From UBA5158 sp040389045 (GTDB taxonomy: Bacteria; Pseudomonadota; Gammaproteobacteria; DSM-16500): a DNA stretch of 25,726 bases. This document shows positions 13,570 through 20,011 of this stretch, one piece after another. The notes beneath the pieces were generated by a model, which was not told the origin of the DNA, searched no databases, and saw nothing but the letters and a program-made list of their open reading frames with translations. The stretch lies in contig JAZKAT010000001.1 of the NCBI GenBank assembly GCA_040389045.1, forward strand, positions 1-25,726. Direction: 5' to 3'. Each line of letters starts with the position of its first letter. Within the stretch, counting starts at the first letter, position 1. The translations under genes and the position numbers were made by a program.

Positions 13570-15624
13570 TCACCTCACCAACTGCAACCTTTCACAAGTT
13601 TCCACCAGTTCATTAATCTCATTCCGTGATTGCGTATTAATAAACGTATTTTTAAATAAACCCACCAGCAAGTAAGAATTTTTATTGTTATGCGTATCAA
13701 TGAATTTATTGTCAGGGTCTTTGGCAGTCGCAGTAATTCTCGACACAAAAGTATGCGTATCAGCCTCACGCTCCAAAGGAGTTTTATTTAAAAAATCATC
13801 GAAAGCGGTACATTGCTTCAATAACAGCCTTAGCAGGTGCTGGGATTTATCAAGGCGATCCGAATACTTCTCCGCTCCCATTTTTAGCGAGTGGGCGAAT
13901 ATCATTAATAACGCCAAATAAACTTCTCTATACTTATCTATTCTTCTATCGGTGGTACTGAGCGCGCCTATGCGGGTATGTATTCTACAGAGATAGTCAT
14001 ACAAGGTTTGTTCAGCTGTCAATTCAGGCCGCGGTAGAGCTACATCACCCTGTATGGTCTTCTGTTCTATACCCGTTAACTTATATTTTGTCGCAATCGT
14101 TTTGGGAATTAGCAACATAGGATCGTTTTTGTGTATCCGCACGGGTTTGGAACCGTGCTCATGATTATGACCATCACCCTGTCTGTGTGATAGACGACTT
14201 TGGTGAAGATTGACTAATTCAGTTAAAGCGGGGCTTACCAGTGTCTTTATATCGCTAACTCGGTTATTAATTTCCGTATATAAATCAGCTCCCAAGCCTG
14301 CTGGCAGCATCGCATTTTGCTGTTGCGCCTTAATAGCACTCAATTGAGTCTGGACTTCATCGACTGATACATTGATAAAATTACGGAATTTTTCGATGAC
14401 ATTGAACATATACATGGTTTCCTCGGGAGCGTTATAGTAACGCTCACCGACTTCTATCAATCTATCCCGTAATTTTCTAGCGAAATAACGCAAAACATTC
14501 AAACAATGAATTAATTGAAATAAGCCAATAATAGTCGGCAACCTGTTCTGCAAATCTTCTGCGGTAATAGGGACTAACTTATTTACTTGATTAGTACCAT
14601 CACTTAAAACCGCTTTCATGGTGAGAAAATTTTCGCAGTCCTCAAATGCTTTAGGAAATTCATGAGAATTAATAAAATCTTCAATTTTAAATTTGTTAGG
14701 GTCAATGAAATCACCACTATCATCGTACCCATCCAAATTCAGTGCCCGCAGATAATCATTGGCGGTGGTTTGGATATAAGTGGATAGTTTTGACTTTGGC
14801 AATTTGATTAAGGGAAGTTCAACATTTCGAGTTCCCCACCACCTCTTGTAGGTCATGTGATACTGCAAAATACCTTGTGCCCACTGTTCCGGCATAAATG
14901 CCTGCAAATATTCCCAATGGTTTTTCGACTTGGTATTCGGCACCAGTGCTTTGGTAACCGCGGTAAATAAATTAGCGACCGTGGTGCTAGTAACAGACAA
15001 CACTTGTTTGGTGCGTTCCATCAAGGAAAGAGAGAGGCTATGGTCTTTTAACAAATAAGCAGCTTTATCTATCTCGGAAACAACACGAGTTAATTTTTGA
15101 AAACGAAAACTAGTTTTATCTTTGATAGAAGAAAATTTATTAAGGAAGGCACTGATTTGTTGCAAATAATTAAATACTTTATCATGCTCTGTCACATTTA
15201 CGCATTTTGTACTTAAATAGAGTACTGCCCAGGATAAAACACTTGAAGTGATATCATCTATTTTTTTTCCTTCTCTTAGTCTGTCTCGGTGATATTGATA
15301 AATATAACCTAGTGCATTCATCACATGGCGTACGTATTGATCGAGATATTTATTTTCATACGTAGGGGTGGCGGTGATGAGCGAATCAAGTGTAGTTGTA
15401 GTAAGAAAGGATGCGTTAAATTCTTTATCAAACAGCTTAGGCAAATCGGTTTTTTCTATGGTTTCTGTCGCAACCTTTTGAACGCCGTCACGTTCTTCTT
15501 TCAATTCTTTTGCTTTGTGGGCAGTTCGCAAAGCAGTAATTTCACGACAACCCGCCCAGCCTAGCATTAATATTAGTTCCCCGCCTTCAACAACCGCTGT
15601 CAGACCGCCTGCTGCCATCGCCAT
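13570..15624 (-). CDS. Large protein of unknown function (684 residues) downstream of pmbA
   Basis: I recognise no domain. The product is mainly helical and hydrophilic, with a weakly hydrophobic N-terminus (~4-26, broken by EGGE) that is not a convincing signal or membrane helix. Notable parts are an aromatic/basic patch TYKRWWGTRN (258-267), a His-rich loop SHRQGDGHNHEHGSK (479-493) preceded by a helical section, and a C-terminus with acidic residues, INELVETCERL, a composition seen in Dot/Icm substrates but far from diagnostic. AGGAG lies about 8 bases before the ATG. It begins 40 bases after the pmbA stop on the same strand, so cotranscription is possible. Large orphan proteins like this are common in Legionellales; a secreted effector is one possibility, unproven. 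Confidence 0.85.
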   Translation of the reverse strand: MAMAAGGLTAVVEGGELILMLGWAGCREITALRTAHKAKELKEERDGVQKVATETIEKTDLPKLFDKEFNASFLTTTTLDSLITATPTYENKYLDQYVRHVMNALGYIYQYHRDRLREGKKIDDITSSVLSWAVLYLSTKCVNVTEHDKVFNYLQQISAFLNKFSSIKDKTSFRFQKLTRVVSEIDKAAYLLKDHSLSLSLMERTKQVLSVTSTTVANLFTAVTKALVPNTKSKNHWEYLQAFMPEQWAQGILQYHMTYKRWWGTRNVELPLIKLPKSKLSTYIQTTANDYLRALNLDGYDDSGDFIDPNKFKIEDFINSHEFPKAFEDCENFLTMKAVLSDGTNQVNKLVPITAEDLQNRLPTIIGLFQLIHCLNVLRYFARKLRDRLIEVGERYYNAPEETMYMFNVIEKFRNFINVSVDEVQTQLSAIKAQQQNAMLPAGLGADLYTEINNRVSDIKTLVSPALTELVNLHQSRLSHRQGDGHNHEHGSKPVRIHKNDPMLLIPKTIATKYKLTGIEQKTIQGDVALPRPELTAEQTLYDYLCRIHTRIGALSTTDRRIDKYREVYLALLMIFAHSLKMGAEKYSDRLDKSQHLLRLLLKQCTAFDDFLNKTPLEREADTHTFVSRITATAKDPDNKFIDTHNNKNSYLLVGLFKNTFINTQSRNEINELVETCERLQLVR

Positions 15625-15664
15625 AGTGGAACTCCTGTTTGTGTTTTATATTTTTAGACCTTAA

Positions 15665-16857
15665 CTAATCCCCTGCTACCATCATTTCTTCCAATAAAAT
15701 AGAACCTGTTTGGATGTTGCCGCGCTTATCCACGTCTGTTGCTACATCAACCAAATTACCATACATATCTTGCAGCGTACTGGCGATAGTAATTTCCTCA
15801 ACTGGATATTGAATTTCTCCGTTTTCCACCCAGTAACCACTGGCACCACGCGAATAATCACCCGTTACAATATTAACGCCGTTACCCATCAATTCCGTTA
15901 CCAATAAACCTTTATCCATTTTTTTTAACAAACCAGCAAAATCATNNNNNNNNNNNNNNNNNNNNNNNNNNNNNNNNNNNNNNNNNNNNNNNNNNNNNNN
16001 NNNNNNNNNNNNNNNNNNNNNNNNNNNNNNNNNNNNNNNNNNNNNGATTTGCGATACAAACTGCTGCCGCTGATAGCGCCGGTAAAGTGTCCTAACAAAC
16101 TGCGGGCTTCTTCCGCCTGAAAAATCACTGGCGTTTTACAAGTAGGAATACGCCTGCCGCCCAAACGTCGCACCGTGCGTTCCGCCGCTATGGTAGCAAT
16201 ATTTTTGATAGGTACTAACGCAGACGGATCACAAGACACCGAATAATTGTAATCGCGCTGCATTTCATCGCCTTCCGTCGCAATCAGCACTACACTAATT
16301 TCGTGGCGCGTGGCCGGCGTCACACCGATAAACCCCAGACTGTTGCCGTAACCGTGCCAAACGCTAACCGTCGAAACGGAAGACCCCTCGGAATTAGTAA
16401 TGCGCTTATCCTTGGCTAAGGCGATTGCTTCACATTCCTTGCCCAGCTCAATCGCTTCGGGCACAGAAATTTTCCAGGGGAAATAGACATTGATATCTGG
16501 GTAGTTAAATGCCAGCAAGTCTAGCTCGGCCAGGCCAGAAAATTCATCTTCATCGGTAAAGCGCGCAATATTACAAGCTGCTTTAACCGCATCGCGTATG
16601 GCTTCAGGACGTACATCGGAAAGACTAGCCGAACCACTGCGCTTACCAAAATAAACGGTTATTTCGATAATTTTATCCTGGTTGTATTCAACTGTTTCAA
16701 CATCACCCATACGCACCATGACGGTAAAGCCTTTATTGACCGCCACATCGACTTCCGCACTGGTCGCGCCTTGTTTTTTTGCTTCCTGTAACACATAAGC
16801 TACCAGTTCTTGTACTTTAACCGGGTTAAAAAGATCGACTTGCGCAATTTCGGTCAT
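15665..16857 (-). CDS. pmbA: Metalloprotease partner PmbA (TldE), interrupted by an assembly gap
   Basis: PmbA/TldE pairs with TldD to form a heterodimeric protease that trims modified or unfolded peptides (microcin B17 maturation and CcdA turnover in E. coli); TldE itself lacks the zinc motif. The N-terminal part (16857 to 16046, 270 codons) has the family segments VMVRMGDVETVEYNQD, KRSGSASLSD and, at its end, LLGHFTGAISGSSLYRK. The C-terminal part (to 15665) has VTELMGNGVNIVTGDYSRGA and GYWVENGEIQYPVEEITIA. The run of 100 Ns lies between them and the two halves are in different frames as drawn. This is a placeholder effect, not a frameshift: about 85 residues are missing by comparison with the ~450-residue family. 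tldD is nearby (18002-19447). Confidence 0.92.
15946..16045. other. Assembly gap of 100 Ns inside pmbA
   Basis: Exactly 100 unknown bases, the usual placeholder for a gap of unknown size. Reading-frame continuity of pmbA requires a true length that leaves remainder 2 on division by 3, and family length suggests about 250 bases, so the real sequence is probably longer than drawn. Confidence 0.98.
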
Positions 16858-16993
16858 GCTATTATCCCATTTAAGTATTGTGTGAGAAATTTTATAGTAT
16901 TTAATCTAAATAAAGCTAATGAAACTTGCATGCCACTGCAATATGGTGAAAAATAGCTATGCTTTTGAAATTTAATTACTATGGAGAATGCTC

Positions 16994-17359
16994 ATGAGGA
17001 AAATGATTACGTTAATAGCGGCAGCTGCGTTAGTAGCTTCCCCTTTTGCCTTTGCTGAAGATAACAATACTGGCAACCCAAATGATGTTTTACAAACTGT
17101 TCCAGGTCAAGAAAATGGTCCTACGATAGCTGACGCCGGTACCGCAGCAGCAGCTCCATCAAACGCTTCAGCTGGTGATTCCGCTGCTAGTGGCAGTGAT
17201 GCTGCCGCTGAAACACCGAAGCCAAAACACCATAAGCATCATGTGAAAAAGCACCATCATCATCACCATACAGCGCCAGCAGCTACCAGCCCAAGCAGCG
17301 AAAAAGCAACCCCGAATGTTCTCGGCACTGAAATGCCCCCAGAACATCCAGCCCAATAG
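16994..17359 (+). CDS. Small secreted Ala- and His-rich protein, function unknown
   Basis: The 121-residue product has a clear signal peptide (RKMITLIAAAALVASPFAFA, then ED), so it is exported. The mature part is low-complexity: an Ala/Ser-rich stretch (~50-75) then a basic His/Lys block (KPKHHKHHVKK followed by six His, ~77-94), then Pro/Ala/Ser. I choose the ATG at 16994 because GGAG lies 7 bases upstream; an ATG two codons earlier is also in frame. The His cluster could bind Zn, Ni or Cu, or act as a polycation; I cannot tell which. It lies between divergent pmbA and codirectional darP, 12 bases upstream of darP, so the two may be cotranscribed. No known family recognised. Confidence 0.85.
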   Translation: MRKMITLIAAAALVASPFAFAEDNNTGNPNDVLQTVPGQENGPTIADAGTAAAAPSNASAGDSAASGSDAAAETPKPKHHKHHVKKHHHHHHTAPAATSPSSEKATPNVLGTEMPPEHPAQ

Positions 17360-17371
17360 TCGGAAACAAGT

Positions 17372-17872
17372 ATGCAGGAGTCAGACAATCAGCTTCCAGA
17401 GCGTGACAGTAAATCGCAACGCAAAAGGCAGATGCTGGCCCTGCAGAAAATTGGTGAATCTCTCGTTAATCTTTCCGCCCCGGAACTCGCGAAAATCCAT
17501 TTGGAAGGGACTTTAGCGGATGCGGTGGCCCATGCCCGTTCTTGCAAAACTCACGAAGCGCGCAGACGTCAATTACAATACATTGGCAAATTAATGCGTA
17601 ACATCGATGTAGAACCGATTGCAGCGGCGCTGGAAAAAGTTCAATTAAAAGGCCAGTTAAGCAAAGCAAAATTCCATCAAGTCGAACGCTGGCGCGACCG
17701 TTTGATCGCAGGCGATGATGAAGTGGTACAAGAATTCCTGCAGAAATTTCCCGATGGCAGTAGTCAACAGCTGAGACAATTAATTCGTAATACCCAAAAA
17801 GAAAAGAAATTGGCGGGCGCGGATACAGCTTTGTTTAGATATTTGCGCGATGTGATTGAGGGAGAATTGTAA
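17372..17872 (+). CDS. darP: Ribosome biogenesis factor DarP (YjgA, DUF615)
   Basis: DarP binds late 50S precursors near the peptidyl-transferase centre and assists assembly. The 166-residue helical, basic protein carries the family pattern: SKSQRKRQMLALQKIGESL near the N-terminus, then ARRRQLQYIGKLMRNID (~63-79) and KFHQVERWRDRLIAGD. In E. coli darP (yjgA) is divergent from pmbA; here the same order holds with a small secreted-protein gene inserted between them. A palindromic repeat follows the stop. Confidence 0.95.
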   Translation: MQESDNQLPERDSKSQRKRQMLALQKIGESLVNLSAPELAKIHLEGTLADAVAHARSCKTHEARRRQLQYIGKLMRNIDVEPIAAALEKVQLKGQLSKAKFHQVERWRDRLIAGDDEVVQEFLQKFPDGSSQQLRQLIRNTQKEKKLAGADTALFRYLRDVIEGEL

Positions 17873-17884
17873 AAATCCTACTAG

Positions 17885-17965
17885 CTGTCATTCCCGCGCA
17901 GGCGGGAATCCATTCATGGCACGTGAACCTCTATAAATGGATTCCCGCCTGCGCGGGAATGACAG
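17885..17965. repeat. Palindromic dispersed repeat (family A), copy 2
   Basis: Arms 17885-17914 and 17936-17965 are perfect 30-base inverted repeats, identical in sequence to the arms at 13438-13526, around a different 21-base loop. The copy lies in the convergent gap between darP and tldD, the same kind of position as copy 1. It could act as a bidirectional terminator or mRNA-stabilising hairpin. Confidence 0.9.
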
Positions 17966-18001
17966 TATATTCAATTCTACGCTTCTATAATAACCTAATT
18001 T

Positions 18002-19447
18002 TCACTTCGCCGTCCCACCCACCGTCAATGCATCTACCCGCAACGTAGGCTGCCCTACCCCGACCGGCACACTCTGCCCATCCTTACCACAAATCCCAAT
18101 TCCCGAATCCAGCTTTAAATTATTTCCTACCATGGACACTTTATTCAAAACCTCCGGCCCATTCCCAATCAGAGTCGCACCCTTAACCGGCGTCGTAATT
18201 TTCCCATTTTCAATCAAATACGCTTCATTCGCTGAAAACACAAATTTGCCAGAAGTAATATCCACCTGGCCCCCACCAAAATTCGCCGCATAAATGCCTT
18301 TTTTCACCGAGGCGATAATTTCTTCGTGAGTGGAAGTGCCTGGCAACATATAAGTATTTGTCATACGCGGTATGGGAATATGCGCATAAGATTCGCGTCG
18401 GCCATTACCCGTGGATTCCATCCCCATCAACCGGGCATTTTTCTTGTCCTGCATATAATTTTTTAAAATACCTTTCTCGATCAGCACCGTGCATTGCGTC
18501 GGTGTGCCTTCATCGTCAATATTTAATGAACCACGACGGTTAGGTAACGTCCCATCATCAACAATCGTGCACAGTGTACTGGTGACTTGCTGCCCCATTT
18601 TTCCCGAATAAAGTGATGCACCCTTGCGGTTGAAATCACCTTCCAAACCATGGCCTACCGCTTCATGCAACAATACACCCGGCCAACCTGGGCCAAGCAC
18701 CACTTCCATCGTACCAGCTGGCGCAGCAACCGCTTCCAAATTCACTAATGCTTGACGCACCGCTTCCAGCGCATAATTCATCGGCTGATCATTAGACAGT
18801 AATTCCACGTAATCAAAACGTCCGCCACCGCCCGCATAACCATTTTCACGGCGCCCATTTTGCTCCACCACCACACTCACATTTAATCGAACCAAAGGCC
18901 GCACATCCGCAGCCAAATGACCATCACTGGCCATCACTAAAATGGTTTCATATTCCGCTGCCAGACTAACGCTAACTTGAATCACCCGTGGGTCGGCTTG
19001 ACGCGCCCACGCATCTACGCGCTGCAATATCGCGACTTTTTCATTTTCATTTAACGAAATCAGCGGATTCACCGGTAAATATAATTCGTGACTAGGCGCT
19101 TTCTGCCAAACCTTTACGGATTGTGCGCCACCGTGCTGGCTAATACTACGCGCCGCCGCGGCCGCCTGTTCTAACGCCGGCATCAAAATATCATCGGAAT
19201 AGGCAAAACCCGTTTTTTCCCCACTCATGGCACGGACGCCTACACCACGGTCTATATTGTAACTACCACCTTTAATAATTCCATCTTCCAGCACCCAGCC
19301 TTCGGAATACACTGCCTGAAAATACAAATCTGCATTATCAACACTATTACCCATCATCGAACCCAATACATTTTGTAACTTGTTCTCGGTTAAACCAGCA
19401 GGTTCAAGTAAATCGTGGCTCGCAATTTCAAGAAAAGTATTTTGCAT
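18002..19447 (-). CDS. tldD: Zinc metalloprotease TldD
   Basis: TldD is the catalytic subunit of the TldD/PmbA heterodimer, an exopeptidase-like protease that cleaves unfolded peptides in a closed chamber. The 481-residue length equals that of E. coli. The zinc motif HEAVGHGLEGD starts at His261, with Glu262 and His266, and the C-terminal GICGKDGQ supplies Cys453, the expected further ligand. NRKGASLYSGKMGQQV and the DDEGTPTQ segment are typical. Placing tldD about 1.1 kb from pmbA with darP between suggests both subunits are kept together here, unlike E. coli. It is divergent from the small lipoprotein at 19580. Confidence 0.96.
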   Translation of the reverse strand: MQNTFLEIASHDLLEPAGLTENKLQNVLGSMMGNSVDNADLYFQAVYSEGWVLEDGIIKGGSYNIDRGVGVRAMSGEKTGFAYSDDILMPALEQAAAAARSISQHGGAQSVKVWQKAPSHELYLPVNPLISLNENEKVAILQRVDAWARQADPRVIQVSVSLAAEYETILVMASDGHLAADVRPLVRLNVSVVVEQNGRRENGYAGGGGRFDYVELLSNDQPMNYALEAVRQALVNLEAVAAPAGTMEVVLGPGWPGVLLHEAVGHGLEGDFNRKGASLYSGKMGQQVTSTLCTIVDDGTLPNRRGSLNIDDEGTPTQCTVLIEKGILKNYMQDKKNARLMGMESTGNGRRESYAHIPIPRMTNTYMLPGTSTHEEIIASVKKGIYAANFGGGQVDITSGKFVFSANEAYLIENGKITTPVKGATLIGNGPEVLNKVSMVGNNLKLDSGIGICGKDGQSVPVGVGQPTLRVDALTVGGTAK

Positions 19448-19515
19448 TTAGTGTTCCCTGTCAGGTGGTATTCGTCAGTTTAAAAATTGCCCAGCCATGT
19501 CTATCTTCATGTCAC

Positions 19516-19543
19516 TTGCCAAGCTTCGCCAATGCGCTAGAAT
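19516..19543 (+). promoter_or_regulatory. Sigma-70-like promoter of the small lipoprotein gene
   Basis: TTGCCA (19516-19521) and TAGAAT (19538-19543), each five of six to consensus, are 16 bases apart. A start near 19550 would leave a leader of about 30 bases before the ATG at 19580. Confidence 0.55.
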
Positions 19544-19579
19544 AAACATAGGGAAGTTCGATACACAAAGGATACTGTG

Positions 19580-20011
19580 ATGAGAATATTATACCTTTTT
19601 ACCGTCATTTATGCAGCGTTGATTCTCACCGGTTGTGGTTCCTCAATGCAAAATCCTCCCGCCGTGCGAATTGCTACACAAACCACCACTATTACTCCGC
19701 CTTGTCTGTATCGTCGTCACAAAAATCCCTTACAAGTAAGCTTGATAACCAAAGCAAAACCTGACCGCCCTTACCAGGTATTAGGCATAGCCACTGTTTC
19801 AAAATTTAATGTGGTTGGCATAAAAAGACAGGAAGCAACGATACGCGATATCATGCGTAAATTCGCCGCGTCTATGGATGGCGATGCGCTAATTGATATT
19901 AAAACGACGGATAAAACGATTTCTGGCACTATCATCGCTTATCAGGAAAATTATAACTTACTCGTGAATAGTCAAGGGCGTTCCGAGCAAGGAACCGCGA
20001 TCAGCAGTTAG
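19580..20011 (+). CDS. Small lipoprotein of unknown function
   Basis: The 143-residue product starts with a lipoprotein signal whose lipobox is LTGC with Cys19; a Ser follows at +3, not Asp, so outer-membrane sorting is likely. The globular part (~60-130) has a pattern of strand, YQVLGIATVSKFNVVGI, helix with ATIRDIMRKFAASMDGDALI and strand ISGTIIAYQ, reminiscent of small alpha/beta lipoprotein domains, but I do not assign a family. AAAGGA lies 7 bases before this ATG; a GTG one codon upstream is less likely. Its last 17 codons and stop overlap, antisense, the end of the MscK-type channel gene. Confidence 0.85.
   Translation: MRILYLFTVIYAALILTGCGSSMQNPPAVRIATQTTTITPPCLYRRHKNPLQVSLITKAKPDRPYQVLGIATVSKFNVVGIKRQEATIRDIMRKFAASMDGDALIDIKTTDKTISGTIIAYQENYNLLVNSQGRSEQGTAISS

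Noticed and set aside
15665..16857. Apparent frameshift or pseudogene in pmbA
   Set aside because: The frame change falls exactly at the 100-N placeholder, and both flanks read as intact, well-conserved PmbA sequence.
16891..16963. Promoters in the pmbA / small secreted protein gap
   Set aside because: AT-rich matches (TATAAA for pmbA on the minus strand, TATGCT for the plus strand) lack a credible -35 at proper spacing, so I do not list them as features.
13437..17965. The palindromic repeats as a CRISPR array
   Set aside because: Two distant copies with inverted rather than direct arms, no regular spacers and no cas genes.
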